Origin: M3007 sp041741155
GTDB taxonomy: Bacteria > Bacteroidota > Bacteroidia > Chitinophagales > Saprospiraceae
Length of the DNA stretch: 64,000 bases
Assembly (NCBI GenBank): GCA_041741155.1
Contig: JBGSKO010000144.1
Span: 1 to 64,000, forward strand
Direction: 5' to 3'
Under the pieces are notes generated by a model. The model worked only from the letters and a program-made list of their open reading frames with translations. It did no database searches and had not been told where the DNA came from. The translations under genes were made by a program, and so were the position numbers. This document shows, one piece after another, positions 10,001 to 16,927 of the stretch (position 1 is the stretch's first letter; each line of letters begins with the position of its first letter).

Positions 10001-11145
10001 GAGAGTACACCCGAAGGCCCGGCGCCCCATTGCACGGTGATACTGTCCGCGCCGGGTGCTCCGCCGGCGAGTACCGTTCCGTTCGGGCTGACCGCCCAGG
10101 TGATTCCCGTGCAGTTGGCCGTTGCCGCGTAGGTAGCCGTGGCGCCGGGGCACACGTCGCCTACACATTCGAGGCTGGGGGATTCAGCATCGAGTACTTC
10201 GATAACCGTTTCAATAGTGTCTGTGCAGAGGCAAGCACTCAGCGCCACGAGGCGCACGGTGTACATACCGGGATTTAGAAATGTATGCTGCGGGCTGACG
10301 ACGTTGGAAATGGAAAAATCATCGCTGAAAAACCATTCGTAGGTATCGGCGTATTGGCTCAGGTTATCGAACCAGACGGTTTGTCCTTTGCAAATACGGA
10401 GCGTATCATTTCCCACAGCGGGCGCCGGATCGGTGTCGAACCGGGCATCGGGTTCTTCTACGATCGTGACGCATTGGGCATCTTCGCCGACGCACTGGTT
10501 TGTTGCGGGGTTGCCGCCGCCGATCACCACCACCGACACCGACCCTGCGCCCGAAGGGCCCCAGTTGACCGTTACCGAGGAATTACCCGGAGCATTCACG
10601 ATGAAGTTTTGCGCACCATTGACGTTCCACGTGATGACCGGCAGAGCGCCTCCGATGGGCGCAGAGGGCGGGTTGGCAAGCGAATAAGTAACGGTGCTGT
10701 ACGGGCACACTTTATCGCAAAACGAGTCGCTTGCATCTATGCCCAAACTGTCGGAGTTGCAAATGGCCGGGTTGGACGAGACGATTTCGACGGGCAGAAA
10801 ATTCAAAACAGTCACCTCCAAACTATCGGTTGCGGTGTTTTGTCCGTTGACAAAATGCACGGTTACGGCTATTTTGTACGTACCGGGTTGTTGAAAACAA
10901 AAGACCGGCATGCTGTCCGTAGAAGTCTGCACAAGTCCGTTGGAACTTGAAACCACCCACTGATATCCAAGTGGTCCGGGAAGTGTACTTCCGTTGTAGG
11001 TGGTAATTACCCGGTACGAATAACACCCCGGGCATACGCTCGTGGGGCCGCCTATGACGACGGAAAAATTCGTTTGGGCGTGGATGAGGACAGGAAAAAG
11101 GAAAAAAAAGGCAATAACACAGGGAAGGATAAATCGGTTGGGCAT
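4060..11145 (-). CDS. Giant secreted PKD/Ig-like repeat protein, type B T9SS cargo
   Basis: This 2361-residue protein has a signal peptide ending at LIHAQ, many PKD/Ig-like modules (typical EWFFSDDFS, AWNWDFGDPASG and NWDFGD-type strands), an SdrD-B-like segment (GQVWSDVNNNGIIDAAD), ten about 50-residue LGCDS-type repeats, a SprB-like segment (GLPPYRYSLDG) and a C-terminal gliding-motility-type domain (YVPNVFAPLS, FEIFDRWGNRMF, ending GDVTIVR). That last domain is the type B signal for export by the type IX secretion system, so the product is expected at the cell surface or secreted as an adhesin-like protein. Six of the LGCDS repeats are almost identical. A TATCTTTG element at 11177-11184 on this strand lies just upstream of the ATG. 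The ligand is unknown. Confidence 0.92.
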   Translation of the reverse strand: MPNRFILPCVIAFFFLFPVLIHAQTNFSVVIGGPTSVCPGCYSYRVITTYNGSTLPGPLGYQWVVSSSNGLVQTSTDSMPVFCFQQPGTYKIAVTVHFVNGQNTATDSLEVTVLNFLPVEIVSSNPAICNSDSLGIDASDSFCDKVCPYSTVTYSLANPPSAPIGGALPVITWNVNGAQNFIVNAPGNSSVTVNWGPSGAGSVSVVVIGGGNPATNQCVGEDAQCVTIVEEPDARFDTDPAPAVGNDTLRICKGQTVWFDNLSQYADTYEWFFSDDFSISNVVSPQHTFLNPGMYTVRLVALSACLCTDTIETVIEVLDAESPSLECVGDVCPGATATYAATANCTGITWAVSPNGTVLAGGAPGADSITVQWGAGPSGVLSLSNFSCPGQTCPFPTTIRVPIIDDNAEIQGLERVCPDAEEVYSIGPFGGTGFVWTLSGGGTILDGQGTNSVSIRWSSFPNPNTTHWLSVRYDNCYLGCGGQDSIPVRIVSPFFVNGPVEVCAGSTGNFLSRLTFNNSNINCNWTLTAPDGSTVWTSPAAAASVTAPFANGSGTYRMFAVPDNPLLTCTDRGEWAISVPAAPASPTSIAGPLLICPGQPFTYTAVGVAPGASIRWMVRNGPGAPTIVFGNPLNVTWGGVGPYQLGAVALSANGLGCTSAVVYLEAQHVGTFPISGPGQICINSTATYMIPAVPGLDIQWSIQPADAGAIVSGQGTDMVEVFWQSSGAHTLVVTACGQTTSYVVNVSPNLAPAVLHPSSLCPGNTATVQTAIPYATYSWESSDGTVYSTSATADLGPGNYVVFISDADGCTGSSTFTIFTALGPSLSISTVDPTAFCNNSVTVTMVALTNTSGDLTYEWFQNGNPLGVNAATYSTNQYGSYTVQATNTAGCTATAGPIAIISDCGGGGGGGFPGNGPGCPPGSISIQIFPSPRCDSFEFRATGPNYLAGSAQWIFGQSGQGITGSASGDQVPFVFPKAGRYIVALIATLTTGGTCRVIDTINVEAVAQFAPLPACPGSPTGFDERSAFLPGSGITAWNWDFGDPASGSGNTAGIRMPTHVYAAGGTYPVTLTVTANSGCTSSATEPAIIPQPTPPTILPPSASCAGNALEFGGTGQNLAWNFGDPASGALNTAAGNPVFHTFAAGNYTVTATATDNLGCTASTTYVLTAAPNPFSGQITPATPTPFCEGGTLTLTAPAGGLTYLWTDGSGTNTLVVSEEGVYGVTLTDANGCMYAPLPVPVRVTSGPDALIKAAILNNLGQTVGVSYPAYSVCAGEDVRLFAEGVGAQTYAWSTGINGTTIEFSEVRKNLLAVGTHLYTVTITDATSGCTTVSDPFVVTVNPVPSGFSIANSIAPACAGATNTLAYTGPNPGNWQFIWNTGQTDVPLVTTNPGRYFLRVINEFGCEARSNPLTILPGPNVAAIPAGCHTRCRPDTLCLPNIPNITAWQWYFNGNPVPGATSPTFAPDQSGTYYAQLTDIFGCTNQSGPLTLNLLDGFGNILGQVWSDVNNNGIIDAADTLVSGIAVNLLQGGAPVGTGQSGAGGDFAFTNIVSENYAVEIDAGLLPPGWQIVIGQDPASLSGCDAVDQVGLLIRAACLTVLTSDLQLDACPNDVAIYNGTSIPAGSSQTFLLTTAAGCDSLVTVTVATLPTSSGTLNASACPGSSFDFNGTPVAAGTSQDFVLQNALGCDSILTVTVAALPVTFGTLNASACPGSSFDFNGTPVAAGTSQDFVLQNALGCDSMLTVTVAALPVTFGTLNASVCPGSSFDFNGTPVAAGTSQDFVLQNALGCDSVLTVTVAALPVTFGTLNASACPGSSFNFNGTPVAAGTSQDFVLQNALGCDSILTVTVAALPVTFGTLNASACPGLSFDFNGTPVAAGTSQDFVLQNALGCDSILTVTVAALPVTFGTLNASACPGLSFDFNGTPVAAGTSQDFVLQNALGCDSVLTVIVAEIPASTGSFIAEICAGETFTYNGTVLQAGQTQDFVLQNHLGCDSVVTVSVIALPTPTGAVQAGACPGETFTYQGVTLAIGAVQQFTLTSALGCDSIVTVTVSALAASSETLSATICPNETYTYDGVELRPGDMRTFTYTNSVGCDSTVVVSVAAFPAATFGLAVKASCSNANTGSLTATNPAGGLPPYRYSLDGVAFQDTLLFDGLAPGTYTVWLEDSNGCMFEQSAGIPAIEPLTVALDDAELPCNANGVQLAPAVGGALAGLSYEWNTGAQTPTIAVSDPGLYTVDVRNVCETVRREAQVQWAGVDKDFSFVYVPNVFAPLSADPENSWFRPYFAPGLQLGNYRFEIFDRWGNRMFHTEDTAAGWTGPFRAEDMQPAVFVWYLQVDIDYCGRVQRVFRKGDVTIVR
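5287..6186 (-). repeat. Six tandem near-identical 153-bp repeats inside the adhesin gene
   Basis: Six 51-residue units read GTLNASACPGSSFDFNGTP followed by VAAGTSQDFVLQNALGCDS with only a few substitutions (I/M/V before LTVTV, S/L after CPG, D/N in FDF). One more diverged unit precedes them and three follow. The DNA repeat unit is 153 bp and also almost identical, so copy number could change by slippage or recombination without breaking the frame. Confidence 0.93.
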
Positions 11146-11176
11146 ACACAGCGGATGATTTGTTCACAGAATGGAA

Positions 11177-11184
11177 CAAAGATA
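11177..11184 (-). promoter_or_regulatory. Bacteroidota -7 element TATCTTTG for the giant adhesin gene
   Basis: TATCTTTG on the minus strand, about 32 bp upstream of the ATG at 11145, is a full match to the -7 consensus. No good -33 element is visible at 19-20 bp upstream. Confidence 0.5.
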
Positions 11185-11213
11185 CAACTGCGGATGGGAG
11201 CGCTGCCGGCGGC

Positions 11214-11600
11214 TCAATTCAGTTTGAACGGTGCGACCATTAGAAATTCCGGGATTTTTGCATCGAAGAGCGAGCTGTCGTTCATGCGGGTCATCTGATA
11301 AACGCCCACCATTTTCCCGATGTCGGTGTCGAGATTACAAAAAGAGGAATAACCGTGCACCTCGCCGGGCGCCAACACGGGCTGTAGTCCCACTACCCCA
11401 TCGCCTTCCACCTCGCGCAATGTTCCGCAGGCATCCTGAATGATCCAGTGGCGGCGCAGCAACTGTACCGTGTGGGGGCTGTGATTTTCGATGGTGATAT
11501 GATACCCGAAGATATACTTGCCCGCCCGCGGGTTGGAATGCGCCGCGAGGTATTGCGTCTCGACGCTGACCGTAATGTTGTTGGTGGTGAGGGTATCCAT
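11214..11600 (-). CDS. apaG: ApaG domain protein
   Basis: This 128-residue protein is almost entirely an ApaG fold (fibronectin-III-like beta-sandwich). Typical ApaG blocks are visible: YIFGYHITIENHSPHTVQLL, RHWIIQDACG, VEGDGVVGLQPVLAPG and YSSFCNLDT. Length matches the family. ApaG is conserved in bacteria and historically linked to cobalt/magnesium resistance and diadenosine tetraphosphate metabolism, but its biochemical role is not settled. No signal peptide is seen, so it is cytoplasmic. It ends 32 bp before the adhesin promoter and lies downstream of the CapA-like gene on the same strand, with a 67-bp gap. Confidence 0.95.
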   Translation of the reverse strand: MDTLTTNNITVSVETQYLAAHSNPRAGKYIFGYHITIENHSPHTVQLLRRHWIIQDACGTLREVEGDGVVGLQPVLAPGEVHGYSSFCNLDTDIGKMVGVYQMTRMNDSSLFDAKIPEFLMVAPFKLN

Positions 11601-11667
11601 CGCGTGCTGTTTTTACCGTCTTGTAGGGAGAAATGAAAGGGCAAAAATGTGAAAAATTGTTGGTTGT

Positions 11668-12774
11668 TCACTCCTGTTCCCGCACCCCTTTCAGCCGTTT
11701 CCGCACCCCCTCTACAAACGCCCGAAGGTCGGTCGCCGCCGAAGGGGGTAGTTTCAGGTCGCTGGGCAGCTGGCCGGTGGGCAGCGCAAAATAGGTCGCC
11801 TTGCCGTTTGCATCCCGATGTACATAGCGCCATACCGGTAGGTAGCCGTATTCGCCCACTTCAGCGTAGGGCACGCCTTTGCGGTGCAAAAGATCTACCT
11901 GAAACAGAATACCACCGTCGGTGCCGGGTTTTTGCTGGTTGGAAATGAAATTGCCGAGGGAATAAACCACTACGGCAGATTTTTCAGAGCCGTCGGGCAT
12001 CCGGGCGGTTTCTACTTTGATAGGCTGTACCACGTGCGGATGCGACCCGATGATCATGTCCGCGCCATTGCGGATGAGAAACTGGGCCAGTTTGCGCTGC
12101 TCGGCATTTTCCTGAAGTTGGTACTCCAGTCCCCAGTGCATCACGACGATGATAAAGTGTGGTTTGCGGGCGCGGGCCTCGGCCAGATCGGCAGCTATTT
12201 GCACCGTGTCTATCAGATTGACGATGGTGGGCGCCTGCGTGGGCACGCCGTTGGTGTCGTAAGTATAGTTCAGCAAGGCCAATTTGAATCCGTTCCGATA
12301 TACCATGAGCGGGTAGAACAGGTTGCGGTCACGCTGATTTTTGAAGGTGCCGGTTTGCTGAAAACCAAGATTTCGCACGGTCTCCAGGGTACTGACCACG
12401 CCGGGGCCGCGGCTGTCGTTGGAGTGGTTATTGGCCGTCACGAGAATGTCGAATCCTGCATCGCGTAAGGCCACTGCCAGCGCATCGGGGCTGCGGAACA
12501 TGGGGTATCCGGAGTACGGTCCCTTGCCGGGCAGGGTAAGTTCGAGGTTGCCGATCGCGATGTCGGCCTGCTCCAAAATTGGTTTGACATACCGGAAACA
12601 GGGGCGGTAGTCGTATTGGTTTGGGCCGACCTCGGCGCTTTTGATTTGCGGTGCGTGGCCCATGATATCGCCTGCGAAAAGAAGGCGCAGCGTGTCCGTC
12701 TGGGCGCCGAGCGGGAGCGCCGGGCAGAGGAACAGACAAAAGAGCAGGTGTACTGGTATTCGACGGTAGTGCAT
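11668..12774 (-). CDS. CapA-family metallophosphatase-like protein
   Basis: This 368-residue protein starts with a signal peptide ending at LGAQ and continues with a CapA/PGA_cap domain of the calcineurin-like metallophosphoesterase superfamily. Visible motifs are LLFAGDIMGHA, VTANNHSNDSRGPG (the NNH metal-binding motif), IVVMHWGLEYQ and MIIGSHPHVVQ (the GSHPH motif). Family members are named after poly-gamma-glutamate capsule synthesis, but most homologues lie outside capsule operons and have no proven substrate; here there is no capBC neighbour. It is probably periplasmic. The C terminus (DLRAFVEGVRKRLKGVREQE) is charged. Expression direction is shared with apaG. Confidence 0.88.
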   Translation of the reverse strand: MHYRRIPVHLLFCLFLCPALPLGAQTDTLRLLFAGDIMGHAPQIKSAEVGPNQYDYRPCFRYVKPILEQADIAIGNLELTLPGKGPYSGYPMFRSPDALAVALRDAGFDILVTANNHSNDSRGPGVVSTLETVRNLGFQQTGTFKNQRDRNLFYPLMVYRNGFKLALLNYTYDTNGVPTQAPTIVNLIDTVQIAADLAEARARKPHFIIVVMHWGLEYQLQENAEQRKLAQFLIRNGADMIIGSHPHVVQPIKVETARMPDGSEKSAVVVYSLGNFISNQQKPGTDGGILFQVDLLHRKGVPYAEVGEYGYLPVWRYVHRDANGKATYFALPTGQLPSDLKLPPSAATDLRAFVEGVRKRLKGVREQE

Positions 12775-12818
12775 GGTTTTATGTTGAAAAACCCAGATTC
12801 GGGCACGCGGAGAAGGAC

Positions 12819-12826
12819 TAACTTTG
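12819..12826 (+). promoter_or_regulatory. Bacteroidota -7 element TAACTTTG upstream of DUF4230 gene
   Basis: TAACTTTG lies 22-29 bp upstream of the ATG at 12848, placing a transcription start near 12833. A TTCG at 12798-12801 is a poor -33 candidate at 17-bp spacing. Confidence 0.5.
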
Positions 12827-12847
12827 GGCGTTCAATCCGAAAAAAAT

Positions 12848-13450
12848 ATGCTGAAACGTATTCTTATCCTCAGTGCCTTTGTCCTCACGTTTGTGCTGGG
12901 CGGCTGGTTGGCCTATCGTTTTTTCGCGCCCAAAGAAACGAAGCCTCAAGAGAGCGCCACGGTTTTGCTGGAAAAAATCCGCACCGTGGTGAAACTGACT
13001 ACCGTAGAAGGGGAATTTTCGGAGATTTACAACTACAGCGAGTACTCGGGCTACTTCACCTGGCTTTGGGACAAAAAAGTTTTAGTGCGCGTAAACGCAA
13101 TAGTATCGGCGGGCTACGACCTAGGCAATTTGAATATTAAGGCCGACTCCACTGCCCGCGTACTGCGCATTGGCCCGCTGCCCGAGCCGCAAATCCTGAG
13201 CATTGACCACACCCTGAGCTACTACGATGTGTCTACCGGAGTGTTTTCCGATTTTTCGCCGGAGGACTACACCCGCATCAACCAACGCGCCAAAGACCTC
13301 ATCCGTACATCGGCGCTGCAAAGCAACCTGCTGCCATCGGCGCGCGAGCAGTCCGATAAAATTTTTGAAATCATCCGGTTTATGGCCGAGAGTACGGGCT
13401 GGGAGGTGGAGATCATCCGCACAGGTCAATCCGGAGGCACACCGGGTTGA
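12848..13450 (+). CDS. DUF4230 protein, membrane-anchored
   Basis: This 200-residue protein has a single N-terminal transmembrane segment (about residues 5-24, ILILSAFVLTFVLGGWLAY) and then a DUF4230 domain: RTVVKLTTVEGEFSEIYNY, a YFTWLWDKKVLVRVNAIVSAGYDL block, and a C-terminal helix. DUF4230 proteins are widespread and have no established function. I use the ATG at 12848 because it directly precedes the membrane segment and follows the TAACTTTG element. The gene is divergent from the CapA-like gene with a 73-bp spacer and is followed by an unrelated small exported protein. Confidence 0.88.
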   Translation: MLKRILILSAFVLTFVLGGWLAYRFFAPKETKPQESATVLLEKIRTVVKLTTVEGEFSEIYNYSEYSGYFTWLWDKKVLVRVNAIVSAGYDLGNLNIKADSTARVLRIGPLPEPQILSIDHTLSYYDVSTGVFSDFSPEDYTRINQRAKDLIRTSALQSNLLPSAREQSDKIFEIIRFMAESTGWEVEIIRTGQSGGTPG

Positions 13451-13566
13451 ATCGCACAGAAGTTCCATGCTCTTTGCAAACATCTGTGCCACAAAAAACC
13501 CAAGCGGGAGGCACAGCAAAAAATTGCCGTAGTTTTGCCGACGAACATTTCAAAATCTCATGCACC

Positions 13567-13980
13567 ATGAGCAAGTTTTTATCCCTGTTTTTCCTGCTGA
13601 CCGCACTCCCCCTCGCATATACTCAAACTGCGGCTCCTGCCCGGGAAGCTGCGGATCGTTTGATCCAGAAGTACGGACTGGATACCGACCAGGCAGACAA
13701 GATGTACACGATTCAAGTGCGCAAGCAACGGAATCTGGCGGAGATTGAAACCTTAAAAACTACTGACCCGATGTTGTTCCATGCCAAACTGGAAAGCATC
13801 CAGCAAGGTACTCAGGCCGGCATACGCCGCTTATTGACGACGAAGAAACAGCGCGATTTATTTCAGCAAACACAATCGGAGCAACGCCGTCTGCGTGGCG
13901 AAAAACGCCGGGAAATGGAGGAAAAGGGCGCTGCAACTGCGGATATCAAGGCAGCTATACTTGACATCTACCTGGAGTAA
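13567..13980 (+). CDS. Small exported helix-rich protein of unknown function
   Basis: I do not recognise this family with certainty. The 137-residue product has a signal peptide (LFFLLTALPLAYTQ) and a mature part that is almost all charged helix (EAADRLIQKYGLDTDQADKM, then QRDLFQQTQSEQRRLRGEKR and REMEEKG). The layout resembles small periplasmic Spy/CpxP-like helical proteins of Bacteroidota, but no LTxxQ motif is present, so I do not assign it. The ATG at 13567 is preferred over in-frame upstream starts because only it gives a signal peptide. TAGTTTTG at 13530-13537 fits the -7 consensus. Confidence 0.75.
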   Translation: MSKFLSLFFLLTALPLAYTQTAAPAREAADRLIQKYGLDTDQADKMYTIQVRKQRNLAEIETLKTTDPMLFHAKLESIQQGTQAGIRRLLTTKKQRDLFQQTQSEQRRLRGEKRREMEEKGAATADIKAAILDIYLE

Positions 13981-14076
13981 TTTGTAAAAAAACTTCACCT
14001 GCCATTTTCTGTCAGGCGCGTTAACTTGCGTCGTTTTTGAAACACAAACCGTTGACGTTTTTTACCGGTCCAATTT

Positions 14077-14559
14077 ATGCTCATTTTTGCCGTAAGGCTC
14101 ATCGTGGAGGAGGAAGGGAAAATGCTGTTCTTGCGCCAGACCAAGAAAAACGGGGGGCGGTTTTCCCTCATTGGGGGTAACGTCGAGGAAAACGAATTCG
14201 CACGCGAAGCGCTGGCCCGGGAAGCGCAGGAAGAAGCCGGGATTCATGTAGAACCGCATGACCTGCGTCTGGTACATGTACTACACCGGCATAAGTTGAA
14301 AAAAGACGAAACATTACTGGTGTTGTATTTCCGAGCGGCGCGTTTTCATGGAGAGCCCGCTGCATTGGAACCGAAAAAATTCAAGGATGTACGGTGGCTG
14401 CCGGTTAACAACCTGCCTCAGGACGTTTCTAAAGCTACCCTGCACGTGCTGCAGGGTATCCGGCGCGGCGAGATATACTCTGAGTTTCCGGCACGCAGTA
14501 AGGTGTTGGCGTTTTGGGAACAGTTTGGCGAGCGCTGGGCAGGTTTTTCCGATTTTTGA
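14077..14559 (+). CDS. Nudix hydrolase
   Basis: This 160-residue cytoplasmic protein has a perfect Nudix box (G-x5-E-x7-R-E-x2-E-E-x-G-x) in GNVEENEFAREALAREAQ followed by EEAGI, at about residues 34-56, between two beta-strands (LIVEEEGKMLFLRQ and LRLVHVLHRHK). Nudix enzymes hydrolyse nucleoside diphosphates linked to another group; the exact substrate cannot be read from sequence. Length is normal for a single-domain member. No partner gene suggests a pathway. Downstream lies a 540-bp stretch without a clear gene. Confidence 0.9.
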   Translation: MLIFAVRLIVEEEGKMLFLRQTKKNGGRFSLIGGNVEENEFAREALAREAQEEAGIHVEPHDLRLVHVLHRHKLKKDETLLVLYFRAARFHGEPAALEPKKFKDVRWLPVNNLPQDVSKATLHVLQGIRRGEIYSEFPARSKVLAFWEQFGERWAGFSDF

Positions 14560-14597
14560 TAGATTGCGGACACTTTCCCAAAAAAACAACAGCGAAA

Positions 14598-14629
14598 TTG
14601 ACTTCGACACCTCACTGCGATTACATTTG
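14598..14629 (+). promoter_or_regulatory. Two-part Bacteroidota promoter (TTG-N21-TACATTTG)
   Basis: TTG at 14598-14600 and TACATTTG at 14622-14629 are separated by 21 bp, close to the 19-20 bp usual spacing. It would start transcription near 14636, at the head of a gene-free stretch that ends in a strong terminator at 15011. Confidence 0.55.
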
Positions 14630-14635
14630 CAAGCA

Positions 14636-15011
14636 TAATTTTTAATCCAGTTCAGTTCTGCTTACTACCGATTACACGAACAAACACTACATCCCATGAG
14701 CGGTTACAACGTTGTCTTTCGAGGGCATGCTCTGCCCGTTTCGCTGCTATTTCCCTTTTTCATAAGTTGGTTTTTCACCCGGCCGCGGTATGCTATTGCA
14801 AGCATCCCGCGTTACTGCGTTTCGGCCCGTTTGAAACGCCGCCCTTAGTGGGCACACCGGCGCTCCTGTGCGAACTATAGCAACTTCTGTGCGCTGTTGT
14901 TCAAGGTCTCTTGCGTGTATCAGGTGCGTGCGCCGCTTTTCCAGTTCAGATGTCTTATGCTTCATAGGCGAGAACCCCGGTTGCGAAAAGTCGCAGCCGG
15001 GTATTTTTTTT
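14636..15011 (+). ncRNA. Candidate structured non-coding RNA of about 375 nt
   Basis: This interval between the Nudix gene and the gene at 15100 has a promoter at its left end and a perfect intrinsic terminator at its right end, but no convincing gene. Local complementarity is rich: GCCC/GGGC at 14841-14853, GCACA/TGTGC at 14852-14871, CGGCGC (from 14858) with GCGCCG (near 14931), and AGCAAC/GTTGTT between them. I looked for the hallmarks of tmRNA and RNase P RNA and found neither; a 6S-type RNA occupying the right half is possible but not shown. A 50-codon ORF (14696-14848) inside it could instead be a leader peptide. Confidence 0.35.
14976..15011 (+). terminator. Intrinsic terminator
   Basis: CCCGGTTGCGA and TCGCAGCCGGG pair over 11 bp (one G-U) around an AAAG loop, followed by TATTTTTTTT. 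It closes the putative non-coding transcript. Confidence 0.85.
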
Positions 15012-15099
15012 ACAAGATGTTTGGCACACGGCTTCAAGCATTTTCCCGCCAGGAATTACCCATTTTTGCGCCGCAGTCCGTATCACATATTACGTCTTC

Positions 15100-15795
15100 A
15101 TGGTTCTTTCGAAAATACAAACAGCGGTTAGCGACTACAAACAGTGGCTGCAGCGGCTACGGCACCATCCTTTTGTGTACGAATGGGAATCCGTGCAGCA
15201 CTTTCAGGCCTACTGGAACCCGGATGATCCCGACCCGGTGGCCATGTTTGACCGCTGTTTGCAAAACAGCGAAACCCGACGCCTCTGGCAAACCGAGGCA
15301 TGGTATCCCAAGCGGATGATGCTGGAATTCTGGCGCTTCGAACCTCGAACCGTGCGGGCAATGTTCGACGATTTGTTCAACGAAACACGTGATATAGAAG
15401 CCCGCATCGGGCGGTTCCTGTTTGGCTGCGATACGCTCCTGCGCGACTACAAACGCGCCCATCCTACCTCGGTGGAAAACAACCATCACCACGACGACTA
15501 CCGCATGATCGCGCTCTACTTGTCGTTCCGATACCCGGACCAGTATGCGCCATACGATTTTGAGGTATTTCGCGGCGTTATGACGTTCTTTCAAGCGCGC
15601 GATATCCCGCAACAAAACGACTTGGGACGCTACTTTAAAGTGCAGCGCACGCTCATGACTTTTCTGGAAAAAGACGCTGATGTCGTCAAGGCGATGGTGC
15701 GGCATTTGCAACCCCGCAAACACTACGCGGGAAAAACGCTGCTGTTGACGGAGGACTTTTGCCGGTTTGTGGTTGGTTTGTCAAACGTCAAGTAG
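15100..15795 (+). CDS. Unknown protein resembling the N-terminal region of McrB-like AAA proteins
   Basis: This 231-residue cytoplasmic protein shows blocks that I associate with the N-terminal region of Bacteroidota McrB-type AAA+ restriction proteins: a tryptophan-rich start (HPFVYEWESVQHFQAYWN), DLFNETRDIEARIGRF, a NNHHHDDYRMIALYLSFRYP segment (the usual form is an HxD..YL.xRYP motif) and YDFEVFRGVMTFF. No AAA+ ATPase domain or McrC-like nuclease follows; the next gene is convergent. It may be an orphan domain, a remnant of a larger gene, or a separate family using the same fold. Assignment rests on remembered motif similarity only. The preceding terminator at 15011 isolates it from upstream transcription. 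Confidence 0.5.
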   Translation: MVLSKIQTAVSDYKQWLQRLRHHPFVYEWESVQHFQAYWNPDDPDPVAMFDRCLQNSETRRLWQTEAWYPKRMMLEFWRFEPRTVRAMFDDLFNETRDIEARIGRFLFGCDTLLRDYKRAHPTSVENNHHHDDYRMIALYLSFRYPDQYAPYDFEVFRGVMTFFQARDIPQQNDLGRYFKVQRTLMTFLEKDADVVKAMVRHLQPRKHYAGKTLLLTEDFCRFVVGLSNVK

Positions 15796-15827
15796 ACGCA
15801 TATCCCAACCTTCTCCATCACCTGGGT

Positions 15828-16547
15828 TTACCGCGCCCAAAAGTTGTACTTCAGAATGCAATAGATGGCGCGGAAAGCGTCCTTCATGCCGATTTTTTTC
15901 CCTTCGGCATACGTGCGGCCATAGTAGGATATGCCTACTTCGTAAATGCGAATACCCGGCACGCGGCTCATTTTTGCAGTTACTTCCGGCTCAAACCCAA
16001 AGCGTTTTTCTTGCAGGTTCAGTCCTTTCAGTGTCTCTGCCCGAAACAGCTTGTAACAGGTTTCCATGTCCGTCAAGTTCAGATTGGTAAACATATTGGA
16101 AACGAAGGTCAGGAACTTGTTGCCGATACTGTGCCAGAAAAACAGGATGCGGTGCGGCCGCCCCCCCATGAAGCGGGAGCCATAAACTACGTCGGCGTGC
16201 CCGTCGAGTATGGGCCGCAGCAGGATATTGTATTCGGCGGGATCGTATTCCAGGTCGGCATCCTGGATGATGATATATTGGCCGGAGGCATGCTGGATGC
16301 CTGTGTGCAAAGCGGCGCCTTTGCCCATATTCACTTTATGTTCCTGGTAGCGTATGTTCAGCGAGGGGTTTGCCTCCATGTATCGCCGGATTGCGCCGGC
16401 GGTATCGTCCTTGGAACAGTCGTTTGTGATAATGAGCTCTTTTTGAATACCGTTGATGAGTTCCACGGCTTTTACTTTGTCCAGTATCCGATGTATCGTG
16501 CGTTCCTCGTTGTAAGCAGGTATGACGATGGAGAGTATTTCCGACAT
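15828..16547 (-). CDS. Family 2 glycosyltransferase (dolichol-phosphate-mannose-synthase-like)
   Basis: This 239-residue GT-A fold enzyme starts SIVIPAYNEERTIHRIL, has a nucleotide-binding ELIITNDCSKDDT strand, the DXD-type metal motif in IIQDADLEYDPAEY, and an acceptor-side block GSRFMGGRPHR. It has no C-terminal membrane segments, like the short DPM1-type enzymes that transfer a sugar from a nucleotide sugar to a lipid phosphate; the sugar is unknown. I chose the ATG at 16547 (MSEILSIV) over the in-frame start at 16595 because a TACCTTTG promoter element lies at 16593-16600 on this strand. The gene is convergent with the McrB-N-like gene. Confidence 0.88.
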   Translation of the reverse strand: MSEILSIVIPAYNEERTIHRILDKVKAVELINGIQKELIITNDCSKDDTAGAIRRYMEANPSLNIRYQEHKVNMGKGAALHTGIQHASGQYIIIQDADLEYDPAEYNILLRPILDGHADVVYGSRFMGGRPHRILFFWHSIGNKFLTFVSNMFTNLNLTDMETCYKLFRAETLKGLNLQEKRFGFEPEVTAKMSRVPGIRIYEVGISYYGRTYAEGKKIGMKDAFRAIYCILKYNFWAR

Positions 16548-16592
16548 AAAACAGGTCTTTAATTTTGATGATTTCCCAGTTTTGGGTGGCCG

Positions 16593-16624
16593 CAAAGGTA
16601 CGTTTAAGTTGCTGATTCGTTAAA
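16593..16624 (-). promoter_or_regulatory. Bacteroidota promoter for the glycosyltransferase gene
   Basis: On the minus strand TTTA (16621-16624) and TACCTTTG (16593-16600) are separated by 20 bp. This places the start of transcription near 16586 and supports the ATG at 16547. Confidence 0.55.
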
Positions 16625-16756
16625 AACTGGCATTACAACCAAAAAAGATTTGTTTTTAACACATTGCGAGTTTTTTTGGAGAACTTTTTGCTATTTCACT
16701 TCGTTAGCAGTTCACAAATAAACATATTCTAATCCGTGCTAAACAGCCCGTACACC

Positions 16757-16927
16757 ATGGCAAACCGTATTCATAAATTTTTCCGCATCTGGCGCTTATC
16801 GCCCCGTTTGGCTTTCGTATTCCTGACCCGTCGGGTCAAACGCCAGGCCAAAAAATTCCTTCCGATGGACGAATGGAACAAAAACTGGCTTGGCGAAGAA
16901 ATGCGCCCATTCAACAGCCTGCGCTAG
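16757..16927 (+). CDS. 56-residue basic protein of unknown function
   Basis: This small ORF starts at ATG 16757 and encodes a strongly basic protein: MANRIHKFFRIWRLSPR, then LTRRVKRQAKKFLPMDEWNK and a short acidic tail ending MRPFNSLR. I cannot assign a family. Support for a real gene comes from the perfectly formed intrinsic terminator whose loop contains its stop codon, and from the A/T-rich Bacteroidota-like region upstream of the start. The composition suggests nucleic-acid or membrane-surface binding, which is inference. An in-frame ATG-less upstream extension (to 16736) is not needed. Confidence 0.6.
   Translation: MANRIHKFFRIWRLSPRLAFVFLTRRVKRQAKKFLPMDEWNKNWLGEEMRPFNSLR

Noticed and set aside
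14696..14848. 50-codon ORF starting MSGYNVVFRG
   Set aside because: No family pattern, hydrophobic and arginine mix without a clear signal, and it overlaps structured DNA; kept only as a possible leader peptide.
14636..15011. tmRNA or RNase P RNA
   Set aside because: No tRNA-like ends or tag frame for tmRNA, and no GAGGAAAGTCC-type core for RNase P RNA.
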